Assembly: GCA_965247665.1 (NCBI GenBank) | Contig: CBDFHH010000004.1 | Span: forward strand, 1,071,843 to 1,135,842 | Length of the DNA: 64,000 bases | DNA from: CAUZWH01 sp965247665 | GTDB lineage: Bacteria; Pseudomonadota; Alphaproteobacteria; SHVV01 | Direction of reading: 5' to 3' | In this document: piece after piece, positions 1 to 8,479 of the stretch | How positions within the stretch are numbered: the stretch's first letter is position 1 | Layout of the letters: each line of letters begins with the position of its first letter | Notes under the pieces: generated by a model | Told to the model about the DNA's origin: nothing | The model's database searches: none | The model's input: the letters and a program-made list of their open reading frames with translations, nothing else | Translations under genes and position numbers: made by a program

Positions 1-1
1 C

Positions 2-1075
2 GGCAATTTGCGCCGCATCCACAATCAATTCAAAGACGACCATGACGGCCTGCATCTCCGCGCCGGAACCGAGCCGGAAATGATGTGGCTGAAGCGGGAC
101 GAAGCGGGCAAACCCGCCGGCGGGTACAGCAAGCCTTACTGCTACCACATCGACCAGTTCGAATCCCTGCGGCCGGTCTATATGAAGGTCATCGATTACG
201 CGCGCGCCATGGGGCTCGACATGATCCAGGGAGATCACGAGGACGCGCCGGGGCAGCTCGAACTGAACTTCACTTACGACGACATCATGCGCAACTCCGA
301 CAAGCTGACGACTTACCGGCAGATCTGCGCCCAGGTGGCGCGCGAGCACGACATCATCGCCTGCTTCATGCCGAAGCCGTTTATGAACGTGTCGGCCTCG
401 GCCTGCCATACCAACATCTCGGCATGGCGCGGCGGCGGGCTTGAAGCGACGCCGCTGGGCAACGATCCGCTGCCCGGCGCCGACGAGGTGTTTACGTTGC
501 TCAAGGGCGGCGAAAACACGTTCTTGCCCGAAACCGACAATCCCAGGCTCCCGAGCCAGGTCGGCCTCTACGCGATGGGCGGTCTGCTCGAGCATCTGCG
601 CGGCCTCACCGTGCTCGGATGCCAAACCGTCAATTCCTACCGGCGGCTCCTGGATCTTGGATTCTGGGCGCCGTACTACGCGAATTGGGGTTACCAGAAC
701 CGCACCGCCGGCATACGCAATTCGGCGCCGGGCCGCTATGAATACAAAGCGGTCGATTCGGCGCACAACCCCTACTTGCTCTGTGCCGGAATCCTGCGTG
801 CGGTCGACGATGGCATCAAGCGCGAGCTCGACCCCGGACCTGCCGAGCAGCGCAACATCTACGAGCATTTGGATGAGATGAAGGAAAAATACCCCAAATT
901 GCCCATGTCGCTCGGTGAAGCGATCGACGCGTTCGATCAAGACGATGTCGCCAAGTCGGCGCTGCCCGGCGAGATGTACGACGTGTTCATGCACTACAAG
1001 CGGGACGAGTGGGACAAGTTCCTGGCGACCGTGACCGAGTGGGATATCGAAACCTATCTCGACTGCCTGCCGTAG
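2..1075 (+). CDS. glnT: Glutamine synthetase-like protein (GlnT / GmaS type), 5' end outside window
   Basis: About 358 residues are visible, the C-terminal four fifths of a roughly 440-residue glutamine synthetase family protein; the open frame runs off the left edge, so the true start is not in view. GS-family signatures are seen: GDHEDAPGQLELNF (glutamate and metal site), CHTNIS followed by W-R-G-G (nucleotide site) and GIRNSAPGRYEYKAVD in the C-terminal region. Family knowledge: GlnT-type enzymes encoded beside glxBCD ligate ammonia or methylamine to glutamate, the latter being gamma-glutamylmethylamide synthetase (GmaS) of the N-methylglutamate pathway. The next gene starts 42 bases downstream behind a strong AAGGAGG site, so it likely heads this operon. 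Which amine is used cannot be told from sequence. Confidence 0.8.
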   Translation, partial: GNLRRIHNQFKDDHDGLHLRAGTEPEMMWLKRDEAGKPAGGYSKPYCYHIDQFESLRPVYMKVIDYARAMGLDMIQGDHEDAPGQLELNFTYDDIMRNSDKLTTYRQICAQVAREHDIIACFMPKPFMNVSASACHTNISAWRGGGLEATPLGNDPLPGADEVFTLLKGGENTFLPETDNPRLPSQVGLYAMGGLLEHLRGLTVLGCQTVNSYRRLLDLGFWAPYYANWGYQNRTAGIRNSAPGRYEYKAVDSAHNPYLLCAGILRAVDDGIKRELDPGPAEQRNIYEHLDEMKEKYPKLPMSLGEAIDAFDQDDVAKSALPGEMYDVFMHYKRDEWDKFLATVTEWDIETYLDCLP

Positions 1076-1117
1076 GCGCGTCGGGCAGTTGGTCCGGCTA
1101 AGGAGGCGACAACAGCA

Positions 1118-2053
1118 ATGTGTGGAATCGCGGGGATCATTCATCGCGGCGATACCGGCGACATCGGCAAGGAGCTGACGTCGATGCTGCAATCGCTGCG
1201 GCATCGCGGTCCCGACTCGACCGGGTTCGCGGTTTACGGCGTACCGCAACCCGACGAGCTGGTAATGCGCTTCAAGGTCGCCGAGCAAGCGGACATGGCG
1301 ACGGGGTTCGATATCCAACGTCAGGTGACGCAGCGCCGGGCCGAGGTCGATGAGCGCATTCGATCGATGGGCGCCGAGATCGTTTCGGCGGAACATGCGA
1401 CCGATTATGCCTCGCGCTATCGCTTCAAATTTGCCGGCGATTTGCGCAATTTCGCCGATTTCCTCGAAGACATCGAGGGGGTTGAAATCCTCTCGATCGG
1501 CGATGCGCTGGAGCTGGTCAAGGATTTGGGCGACGCGACCAAGGTCATGTCGGATTACGATCTCGGCGGGCACATCGGCACCCATGCGATCGGCCACACC
1601 CGCATGGCCACCGAATCCGACGTCGACATCCGCTCGGCGCACCCCTACTGGGCGTACCCGTTTCGCGACATCGCCGTGGTCCATAACGGCCAACTCACGA
1701 ATTATTGGCGAAACCGCCGCGATCTCGAGCACCGCGGCCATCGCTTCATGTCGAATTGCGATTCGGAACTGATCGCGGTGTACCTCGCCGACCGTCAACA
1801 GGCGGGGCTGTCGCTGGAACAGGCAATGCGCACCTCGATCGACGAACTCGACGGCGTGTTTACCTATCTGGTCACCACATCGGACAGTCTCGGCATGGCC
1901 AAGGACGTGATGGCCGCCAAACCGATGGTGCTCTACGAAAGCGACGATTTCATCGCGCTGGCATCGGAAGAGATTGCGATCCGCAGCATTTTTCCATCGG
2001 AGATCGAGACCACGGATCCGTACGAGGGCGAGGTTCGGGTATGGCAGATCTAG
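1118..2053 (+). CDS. glxB: Class II glutamine amidotransferase-like protein GlxB / MgsA
   Basis: This 311-residue protein begins MCGIAGI; Cys2 is the N-terminal nucleophile of class II (Ntn) glutamine amidotransferases, and the HNGQLTNYW and SDSELIA-like (NCDSELIAV) blocks of the family are visible near residues 190-225. It corresponds to the amidotransferase domain of glutamate synthase as a separate subunit. With GlxC and GlxD it should form a split glutamate-synthase-like enzyme, either glutamate synthase-like or N-methylglutamate synthase (MgsABC). Translation starts at ATG behind AAGGAGG. Its stop lies inside the start of glxC (13-nt overlap), implying translational coupling. Confidence 0.85.
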   Translation: MCGIAGIIHRGDTGDIGKELTSMLQSLRHRGPDSTGFAVYGVPQPDELVMRFKVAEQADMATGFDIQRQVTQRRAEVDERIRSMGAEIVSAEHATDYASRYRFKFAGDLRNFADFLEDIEGVEILSIGDALELVKDLGDATKVMSDYDLGGHIGTHAIGHTRMATESDVDIRSAHPYWAYPFRDIAVVHNGQLTNYWRNRRDLEHRGHRFMSNCDSELIAVYLADRQQAGLSLEQAMRTSIDELDGVFTYLVTTSDSLGMAKDVMAAKPMVLYESDDFIALASEEIAIRSIFPSEIETTDPYEGEVRVWQI

Positions 2054-2892
2054 ACCACCCGTCGGCGGCGGCGCCGCACCCGCGAGGGATAGCCGGCGAG
2101 TCGCTCGCCGGGCGTACGCAGCAGGTCTTTTTCTCACCGTCCGCGGAGGAGAACTTTCTCTATCCCGGCACCTTCGACGTCGATTTCAACAAACGGGCCG
2201 AGTTCGACGCCGAGGACATGGATCATGGCGCGGTCAATCGCCGGATCCGCGAATTGATGGCCGACGGCGTCGGCACGATCGTCGTAAAAAACCCGCTCGC
2301 CAAGCACTCGCTGGGAATCGGCATCCTCAACCGCTTGCAGCTCTATTTCGAAGGCAGCTTGGGGTATTTCGGCGTCGGTCTGATCGACGGTCCCAATGTG
2401 CGCGTCTCGGGCCGCGTCGGCTGGTCGTGCGCGGAGAACATGATGTCCGGCACGGTGGTGATCGAAAGAAACGCGGGATCGTGCTTCGGCGCTGCCATTC
2501 GCGGCGGCGATCTGGTTTGCAAAGGCGATGTCGGCGCGCGCACCGGCATCGACATGAAGGGCGGCACGATCATCGTCGGCGGCCGCACGGGCGCATTCTC
2601 CGGCTTCATGATGCAACGCGGGCGCATGATCGTGCTGGGGGATGCCGGCAAGAATTTGGGCGATTCGATGTATGACGGGACCATCTACGTCGCCGGCGAG
2701 ATCGACTCGCTCGGGGTCGACGCAGTTCCCGGCGAGCTCACCGAGCTCGACGCGATCTGGCTCCGGCGCAAGCTCGCGATGTACGGGCTCGAAGCACCGA
2801 ACGGCGCGGAGAGCATGAAGAAGATCGTCGCCGGCAAGAAGTTGTGGAATTACGACCAGCTCGAACCGACCGAGAAAAAACTGGTGCTGTGA
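2041..2892 (+). CDS. glxC: GltB C-terminal beta-helix domain protein GlxC / MgsB
   Basis: A 283-residue protein matching the GXGXG beta-helix domain at the C-terminus of the large glutamate synthase subunit, here a stand-alone subunit. The repeated glycine-rich rungs are plain, for example GVGLIDGPNV, GGDLVCKGDVGART, GGTIIVGGRTGAFSG and GRMIVLGDAGKNLGDS. I chose the ATG at 2041, inside the end of glxB; the open frame extends further upstream but only as antiparallel shadow of glxB. It should provide a structural domain linking the amidotransferase (GlxB) and FMN (GlxD) subunits. Confidence 0.85.
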   Translation: MADLDHPSAAAPHPRGIAGESLAGRTQQVFFSPSAEENFLYPGTFDVDFNKRAEFDAEDMDHGAVNRRIRELMADGVGTIVVKNPLAKHSLGIGILNRLQLYFEGSLGYFGVGLIDGPNVRVSGRVGWSCAENMMSGTVVIERNAGSCFGAAIRGGDLVCKGDVGARTGIDMKGGTIIVGGRTGAFSGFMMQRGRMIVLGDAGKNLGDSMYDGTIYVAGEIDSLGVDAVPGELTELDAIWLRRKLAMYGLEAPNGAESMKKIVAGKKLWNYDQLEPTEKKLVL

Positions 2893-2927
2893 GCATTCGT
2901 AGCGAACGGCGAGCCGAGGAGTAGGGG

Positions 2928-4280
2928 ATGACGCAAGGCAGGGACGGTGGAGACCGGAACAGGGAAGTCCTGGGGCGGAACTTCCTGTTCACGCCGGAAG
3001 TCATCGACGACATCCATATCAAGGCGGAGCTTGGGCGCTACCGCATGCGCGGCATGGCGATCTTCAAGAAAATCCCCTCCTGGGACGATCTCACCTTCCT
3101 GCCCGGCACGCTGACCCGCTTCGTGATCGAGGGCTACCGCGAGAAATGCGAGACCACAACGATTCTCGGGCCGCGCGCCAAGCGGCCGCTCGAGCTCGAC
3201 ATCCCGGTTTACATAACCGGCATGAGCTTCGGCGCGTTGTCGTACGAGGCCAAGGTCGCGTTGGCGCGCGGCGCCACCATGGCCGGCACCGCCACCTGCT
3301 CCGGCGAAGGCGGGATGATCCCTGACGAACGGCGCTACTCGAGCAAATGGATCTACCAGAACATCCAGTCCCGCTACGGTTTCAACCCGCACCATCTGCA
3401 GCTCGCCGACGCCTGCGAATTCTTCATCGGTCAGGGCTGCAAGGTCGGCCTCGGCGGTCACCTGATGGGCCAGAAAGTTACCGACCAGGTCGCCGAGATG
3501 CGGTCGCTGCCGGCCGGGATCGATCAGCGCTCGCCGGCTCGTCATCCCGATTGGCTCGGTCCCGACGATCTCGCGCTGAAAATACAAGAGGTGCGCGAAG
3601 CAACCGATGGGCAGATTCCGATTCAGCTCAAGCTCGGCGCCGCGCGCGTCTACGACGATGTTCGCATGGCGATAAAATGCGATCCGGATTCGATCTATAT
3701 CGACGGCATGGAGGGATCGACCGGCGCCGGTCCGCACCTCGCGACGGAGGAAACCGGTGTCCCCGGCATCTCCGCCATCCGCCAGGCGCGCAAGGCGCTC
3801 GACGATCTGGGTAAGAGCGGGGAGATTTCGCTGGTCTATGCCGGCGGGGTCCGCAACGGCGGCGATCTTGCCAAGGCGCTGGCGTTGGGAGCCGACGCGG
3901 TGGCGATCGGCACCGCGGCGATGGTCGCGCTCAACTGCAACAAGGACATCCCGGAGGCCAATTTCGAGGAAGAGATCGGTGTGCCGGCGGGCGAGTGCTA
4001 TCACTGCCACACCGGCCGTTGCCCGGTTGGCGTCGCAACCCAGGATCCGGCGCTGCGCGCCCGTCTCGACCCCGATAAAGCTGCGGAGCGCGTCTACAAC
4101 TTCCTGCATACGCTGGCGATCGAGTGCCAGATGATGGCGCGCGCCTGCGGCAAGACCAACGTCCATTCGCTGGAGCCCGAAGATCTCGCCGCCCTGACGA
4201 TGGAGAGTTCGGCGATGGCGATGGTGCCGCTCGCCGGTACCCAATACACCGTTGGCCAACCCGATATGACGCGCTACTAG
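2928..4280 (+). CDS. glxD: FMN/Fe-S glutamate synthase-like subunit GlxD / MgsC
   Basis: This 450-residue protein is the FMN-binding synthase domain of the glutamate synthase family. Visible motifs include ITGMSFGALSYEAK near residue 100, SGEGGMIPDER, IDGMEGSTGAGP near 265, GADAVAIGTAAM, and the three-cysteine cluster CYHCHTGRCPVGVATQDP near residue 360 expected to bind a [3Fe-4S] centre. It would reduce the 2-iminoglutarate (or N-methylated) intermediate using ammonia or methylamine routed from the amidotransferase partner. GGAG-type ribosome site just upstream of ATG. Third gene of the glxBCD set. Known split enzymes of this type belong either to glutamate synthesis or to the methylamine-oxidising N-methylglutamate pathway. 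Confidence 0.88.
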   Translation: MTQGRDGGDRNREVLGRNFLFTPEVIDDIHIKAELGRYRMRGMAIFKKIPSWDDLTFLPGTLTRFVIEGYREKCETTTILGPRAKRPLELDIPVYITGMSFGALSYEAKVALARGATMAGTATCSGEGGMIPDERRYSSKWIYQNIQSRYGFNPHHLQLADACEFFIGQGCKVGLGGHLMGQKVTDQVAEMRSLPAGIDQRSPARHPDWLGPDDLALKIQEVREATDGQIPIQLKLGAARVYDDVRMAIKCDPDSIYIDGMEGSTGAGPHLATEETGVPGISAIRQARKALDDLGKSGEISLVYAGGVRNGGDLAKALALGADAVAIGTAAMVALNCNKDIPEANFEEEIGVPAGECYHCHTGRCPVGVATQDPALRARLDPDKAAERVYNFLHTLAIECQMMARACGKTNVHSLEPEDLAALTMESSAMAMVPLAGTQYTVGQPDMTRY

Positions 4281-4286
4281 GAGGCG

Positions 4287-4676
4287 ATGATGGGCGCAAA
4301 CGCGGATGACGGTTACGTCACCTCCAACGGCGTCGACACCGGGCGTGAGCAGGAGATCGGCCAGCACATCGGCTATCGCTACGACATCAACCTGTTGCCG
4401 GATTATTCGCGGCTGACGCCATTCCTCGAGCAGTATATCGAGACCATGGGGTGGGACGATCTGAACTGGCTCGAAGACGTTCACATGGGTTACGAGGAAG
4501 GGCGCCCGGCCGTGTTCGACCGCAACATCAATGGTTGGGTAACGGTCCCCGAGGACATCGAATTCCCCGATAACCAGCAGGATCGCGACATGTTGGCGCG
4601 CGAACTGTTGGTCAAGTTCCAGATGTCGCCCCAGCATCCGCTGGTCGCGCTGAAAGATCGGTACAAGAAGTTCTAG
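4287..4676 (+). CDS. Uncharacterised 129-residue protein in glx operon
   Basis: I do not recognise this family. It starts six bases after glxD (ATG ATG; the second ATG at 4290 is better placed after AGGAGG) and is clearly part of the operon. The protein is acidic and soluble-looking, with many aromatic residues (YRYDINLLPDYSR, MGWDDLNWLEDVHMGYEEG), and ends in a basic KDRYKKF tail. There is no signal peptide, membrane segment or cysteine pair. Position directly behind the FMN subunit suggests a role as small accessory or assembly subunit of the GlxBCD enzyme; this is inference only. Confidence 0.7.
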   Translation: MMGANADDGYVTSNGVDTGREQEIGQHIGYRYDINLLPDYSRLTPFLEQYIETMGWDDLNWLEDVHMGYEEGRPAVFDRNINGWVTVPEDIEFPDNQQDRDMLARELLVKFQMSPQHPLVALKDRYKKF

Positions 4677-4744
4677 GATGGTCCCGCGCGCTTCCGGGCA
4701 ATCGAATCGAAGGACTCGGATCGGACGGGAGGGAGTGGAACGTA

Positions 4745-5026
4745 ATGCCAGCCGGCAGACCGGTTATCGCCGCCGTGTTCCTCGTGGCCGGTGTCGTTTT
4801 CTTCGTGCTCACGGATGCGCGGATTGCCGATGCCCAGCAAATCGGTCCGATCTGCGTTGCGATTGCGATGGGCGTCGCGATCTGCGTCTTGCGAACGACG
4901 AGCAAGCCAGAAATCGGCATGGTGCGCGACGATAACGGTCTATGGTTTCGCGACTGGGGTTTGCCGCCGGCGCCCCGGCGTCGTGTCGCCGACGCATATC
5001 CGATCGGCGTTCGCCCGAGGCCATGA
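4745..5026 (+). CDS. Small predicted two-helix membrane protein
   Basis: A 93-residue ORF with a good ribosome site (GGGAGGGAG, 8-15 bases upstream). Residues 8-24 and 34-50 are hydrophobic and would form two membrane helices, followed by a short Arg/Pro-rich tail. It lies between the glx operon and the flavoprotein gene on the same strand. No family recognised; the 3' part overlaps low-complexity GC-rich DNA, so it could be spurious. Confidence 0.4.
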   Translation: MPAGRPVIAAVFLVAGVVFFVLTDARIADAQQIGPICVAIAMGVAICVLRTTSKPEIGMVRDDNGLWFRDWGLPPAPRRRVADAYPIGVRPRP

Positions 5027-5120
5027 TGCGTGTCGAGATGGATGATACCGATAGCTTTTCGACGGACTTGACGCGGCGATCCGGCACCGTCCGCGGCAAT
5101 CCGCTGGTGCGCGCCTTAAC

Positions 5121-5156
5121 GCCAAGTCCGTGGCCAAGTCCGTGGCCAAGTCTGCG
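5121..5156 (+). repeat. Three tandem 12-bp repeats
   Basis: Unit gccaagtccgtg occurs twice exactly and a third time as gccaagtctgcg, in the gap upstream of the flavoprotein gene. No protein-coding meaning is evident. Confidence 0.8.
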
Positions 5157-5301
5157 GCCGAAGCCTCGACGCGGGGCTTGGCGAAATCGTCGCCGCAATC
5201 GATTCCTGCGGCGACCGATCCTGGTAAGGCGACCGCGCCGTCGCGGTCGTGCTTCCGGCGTCGCTGATCGCCGGTTTCCGGCTGCTCCAAGGAGTTGAAC
5301 C

Positions 5302-6654
5302 ATGGCCTTTCCGACCCGTGCCAAGTTCTTGATTATCGGCGCCGGCGTACACGGCCTCAGCACCGCCTGGCATCTCGGGTTGGCCCTGCAATCGAAGGGG
5401 CGACCGGCGCAATCCGACGGTGAGAGCGCCGACATACTCGTACTCGACAAAACCGGCATCGCCGCGGGTGCCAGCGGCATCGCCTGCGGGGTCATTCGCA
5501 ACAACTACTCCCAATCGGCGATGCGCGAGTTGATGGCCCATAGCGTGTCGGTATGGGAAAGCGACCCCGAGGCGTTTAGCTACCACCCGGTCGGGTACAT
5601 GCAAATCAGCCCCGCCTGCATGTTCGAGGACGTCGCAACCATCGCCGAACAGCAACAGGCGATCGGTTACGCGTCGAAATTCGTCGACGGTGCCGCCCGG
5701 TGCACGACCTATATGAAGGGGCTGTTCGAAGATTGGCGGGCACAGGGCGCCACCTCGGTCCTCCACGAGAGCAGAGGCGGCTTCGCCAACAATGCGGCGG
5801 CAATCTACGGATTGGCGGGCAAGGCCGAATCCGTCGGCACCCGCATCATGTCGGGCGTTGCGGTGACCGGCTTTCGCACCGACGGCGGCGCGGTCACGGC
5901 GGTGGAGACGGACCGCGGCACCATCGAAGCGGATTACGTCGTCGTCGCCGTCGGCCCTTGGGTCAAGACGGTCTGGGACATGCTCGAGCTGCCGCCGACG
6001 ATCGAGGTCAGGGGTGCCGACGGCACGGTCCACGAAGACCTGCCGATGTGGAAATATTGGAGCCTTCAGGAAGGGACGCTCGGGGTCGATCCGGCGTTGC
6101 AAAAAACCAACGATGGCGGCCCGCCGCCGGTCATTCATCTCGACACCGACGTGCCGCTGACATCGGATGTCGACGGCAGCCTGATTACCGATCGGCTGTG
6201 GGGCATCTACTACAAGCCCGACTTCAACTTCAACGGAATCCAGGGCGGCGCGATGCCCTTCGAAGTCGAGGCCGACCCGGACGACGTTGCGGTCGACCCT
6301 TACGGGCCCGCATCCCCGGATTTCGTGGTCGACGACACGTTTGTTCACATGTGGTGCTCGGCCCTCGCGTTTTGCCAGGGTCGGTTCTCCGGCCAGATCG
6401 GGCACTACAAAAAGGAACCCTCCGGCGGTATCGGTTGCTTCACGCCCGACAGCTTCCCCATGTTCGACACGTTTCGCGAAAACGTCTACGTCATCGCCGA
6501 TTCGAACCATGGGTTCAAGATGATCGGCGTCGGCGCTCTGGTCGCCGACGAGATGATGGGATCGCCGAGCGCGCTACTCGAACCGTTTCGCATTTCACGC
6601 TTCGCCGAAGGCAAGCAGTTGCCGGTGTCCAACAGTCCTTTCCCGTGGAGTTAG
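5302..6654 (+). CDS. FAD-dependent oxidoreductase, sarcosine oxidase beta/DAO family
   Basis: A 450-residue flavoprotein of the D-amino-acid oxidase fold. The N-terminal Rossmann dinucleotide site is clear (FLIIGAGVHGLSTAWHL, residues 9-25), and the ASGIACGVIRNNY and RELMAHSV blocks near residues 55-85 resemble SoxB-type sarcosine oxidase/dimethylglycine dehydrogenase subunits. A C-terminal FAD-contact region (YVIADSNHGFKMIGVGALVA) is also present. Start ATG follows AAGGAG. Placed behind glxBCD-glnT, it could oxidise N-methylglutamate or another secondary amine, like MgdA of N-methylglutamate dehydrogenase. The partner subunits (MgdBCD-type) are not in the window, so this assignment is tentative. 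Confidence 0.75.
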   Translation: MAFPTRAKFLIIGAGVHGLSTAWHLGLALQSKGRPAQSDGESADILVLDKTGIAAGASGIACGVIRNNYSQSAMRELMAHSVSVWESDPEAFSYHPVGYMQISPACMFEDVATIAEQQQAIGYASKFVDGAARCTTYMKGLFEDWRAQGATSVLHESRGGFANNAAAIYGLAGKAESVGTRIMSGVAVTGFRTDGGAVTAVETDRGTIEADYVVVAVGPWVKTVWDMLELPPTIEVRGADGTVHEDLPMWKYWSLQEGTLGVDPALQKTNDGGPPPVIHLDTDVPLTSDVDGSLITDRLWGIYYKPDFNFNGIQGGAMPFEVEADPDDVAVDPYGPASPDFVVDDTFVHMWCSALAFCQGRFSGQIGHYKKEPSGGIGCFTPDSFPMFDTFRENVYVIADSNHGFKMIGVGALVADEMMGSPSALLEPFRISRFAEGKQLPVSNSPFPWS

Positions 6655-6689
6655 GCGGTTATCTCGACTCCGCCTCAACCGCTTCGTCC

Positions 6690-7099
6690 CGGGGTGTTTT
6701 CGCGGCAAAACGGGGACACACCCGAATTGCACGCGCGTCCCTTGGCAGGTCGGGGCATTCCTCACTGGGAGGGCCGATAGGCACGCACGGTCCATCGGCT
6801 CGGCGCGTTGAAGAGACGTTCTCGCGAAGCTGCACCGGGTCGCTAAGGACGAATATCGTCGCGACCGTGGCGCTGCGATCGGCGCACCGCAATGGCGTCT
6901 CCAAATCGATACGCGCGCTCTCGCCAAATCGTTCCTCGAGCTCGCGCATGATGGCGATATCCGAGCCGACCAAGCGGTAGACGGCCTGCCAGTCGTCGCT
7001 GACCGCGAACAGCCCGGTGGTCGGGGACCGGTCCGGCAACGCCTTCAACAGCCGCGCCCGTCCCGGCGAGATGTCCTGGAATTCGTTGACGAGGATGTA
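6690..7099 (-). pseudogene. Remnant of UvrD-like DNA helicase IV (HelD)
   Basis: One reading frame on the minus strand retains about 130 residues typical of the HelD group of superfamily 1 helicases: ILVNEFQDISPGRARLL (motif II, normally VDEFQDIS, here Asp changed to Asn), FAVSDDWQAVYR (motif III) and the adjoining GSDIAIMREL. Upstream, where Walker A should be, the similarity jumps between frames and disappears by about 7.2 kb; downstream it fades before the helicase C-terminal motifs. The gene is therefore dead. The rest of 6655-7570 contains no other supportable gene. Confidence 0.75.
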
Positions 7100-7590
7100 C
7101 CGGACCGGCTGCGGTAACCTCCGCTCTCTACAAGGAGCGCAAGCCCGAGCGGTTCCTCGACAAGGGAGCCGATCGCCGGCATCGGCACGGCCACCGCCAG
7201 GTAGATCCTTGGCAACGCACTCCCGCCGGCGTAGCCCGGCCTGAACGGGGCTTCGGCGGCAACACAACGCCGATGCCGGTACGGCGGCCACGAGGGCCGC
7301 CCTCGCCATCGCCGGCATCCGTCCCGGCCGCGATGCGGTGCGCGTGACACCAAGCGCCGGCATCGTGACGCGGCGCGGACGAGCCGGCTGGCTCCCATCT
7401 GCGGCGTCCCATAGCCCATGCCGGCGCGCGGCCCGATCGTATCGGAGGTGCGGAGCGGGCCGATGAACGCAAACCGCGCGACCAGGCATGCCAACGGTCG
7501 CGCCGGACCGGATCCGGCCAACCGATCAAGCGGCTCACCGCCTTGATATGGAATTCCGGGGCGGGTTGGGGCTTGACCCCCGATGTTTGG

Positions 7591-7610
7591 TGTATTAGTA
7601 TACTAGGACA
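7591..7610. promoter_or_regulatory. Palindromic operator at ABC/GntR operon promoter
   Basis: The sequence tgtattagtatactaggaca is an imperfect palindrome with a perfect tagtatacta core (7596-7605), flanked by TGT and ACA. It resembles operators of YtrA-type GntR repressors, which usually sit over their own operon promoter. TATACT at 7599-7604 could be the -10 box, so binding would block transcription; a TTGACC lies at 7573-7578 but its 20-bp spacing is long. The operon's first ATG is 20 bases downstream. The likely ligand is the GntR protein at 9225. Confidence 0.65.
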
Positions 7611-7629
7611 CTAAAAAACGGACCGGAAA

Positions 7630-8475
7630 ATGCTGGAGATAGAGCAGCTTAGCTTCGGGTATGGTCGGGAAGAACTGTTCCGGGACACGAATCTCACCCT
7701 GGACCCGGGCAACGTCTATGGCCTGCTGGGTCTCAACGGAGCGGGGAAGTCGACTCTGCTCCGGCTCATGACGGGCCTCCTTTTTCCAACCTCGGGCACC
7801 ATAACGGCACGGGGCTACGAGCCGGCCAAACGTCAACCCGGTTTTCTGTCCAGCGTTTTCGTGCTTCCGGAGGAGCTCAATGCTCCCGGAGTGACGGATC
7901 GGGAATACATCTCGGTACACGCCCCGTTCTATCCGGGTTTCGACCACGATTGTATGGAGCGTTGCCTCGGCGAGTTCGACATCCCTCGAGGGCGCAAGCT
8001 GACCGAGTTCTCTTACGGACAGAAGAAGAAATTCCTGCTCTCGTTCGGGTTGGCCTCCAATGCGGCGCTCCTCATGCTCGATGAACCGACCAACGGGCTG
8101 GACATTCCCTCCAAGGGCCTATTTCGGCGCCTTGTCGCCGAGGCGCTCAGCGAAAAACGGATATTTGTGGTTTCAACCCATCAGGTGCAGGACGTCGAGT
8201 CATTGATCGATCACATCGTGATCCTTCACGAAGGCAAGGTGGTCTTCAATCACACCGTTGCGCAAGTGACGGACAACCTGCGGATGTGCCACGGCACCAA
8301 TCGACCGCAAGAAGGGTTGGACGGCTTGCTCTACAGCGAGCCGACCGTCGGCGGTTTCGCGACGGTGTGGAGAGACTCCCAGGCGGGCGACGGACGGTTG
8401 GATCTCGAGCTGCTTTTCAAGGCCGTCATCTCGAGTCCGGGCGCATACGCCACATTGTTGGAAACGGGGAAGTAG
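7630..8475 (+). CDS. ABC transporter ATP-binding protein (YtrB/EcsA-like)
   Basis: A 281-residue ABC ATPase. Walker A is GLNGAGKST (residues 34-42), Walker B is LLMLDEPT with D-P-T, the switch His is in VVSTHQVQD, and the signature motif is the divergent FSYGQKKKF rather than LSGGQ. This divergent signature is typical of YtrB/BcrA-like exporter ATPases. It is first in an operon with a permease, a YtrA-like regulator and a DUF2807 protein. Such operons usually respond to cell-envelope stress or peptide antibiotics; the substrate is not evident. Confidence 0.85.
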   Translation: MLEIEQLSFGYGREELFRDTNLTLDPGNVYGLLGLNGAGKSTLLRLMTGLLFPTSGTITARGYEPAKRQPGFLSSVFVLPEELNAPGVTDREYISVHAPFYPGFDHDCMERCLGEFDIPRGRKLTEFSYGQKKKFLLSFGLASNAALLMLDEPTNGLDIPSKGLFRRLVAEALSEKRIFVVSTHQVQDVESLIDHIVILHEGKVVFNHTVAQVTDNLRMCHGTNRPQEGLDGLLYSEPTVGGFATVWRDSQAGDGRLDLELLFKAVISSPGAYATLLETGK

Positions 8476-8479
8476 AGCC

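Noticed and set aside
2850..4637. 595-codon open frame on the minus strand
   Set aside because: Antisense shadow of glxD in GC-rich DNA; glxD has full family motifs and a ribosome site.
5116..6510. 464-codon minus-strand open frame
   Set aside because: Complementary to the FAD oxidoreductase; no recognisable domain.
7573..7604. Standard sigma-70 promoter TTGACC/TATACT
   Set aside because: The 20-bp spacing is outside the usual 16-18; kept only as an operator with possible -10 overlap.
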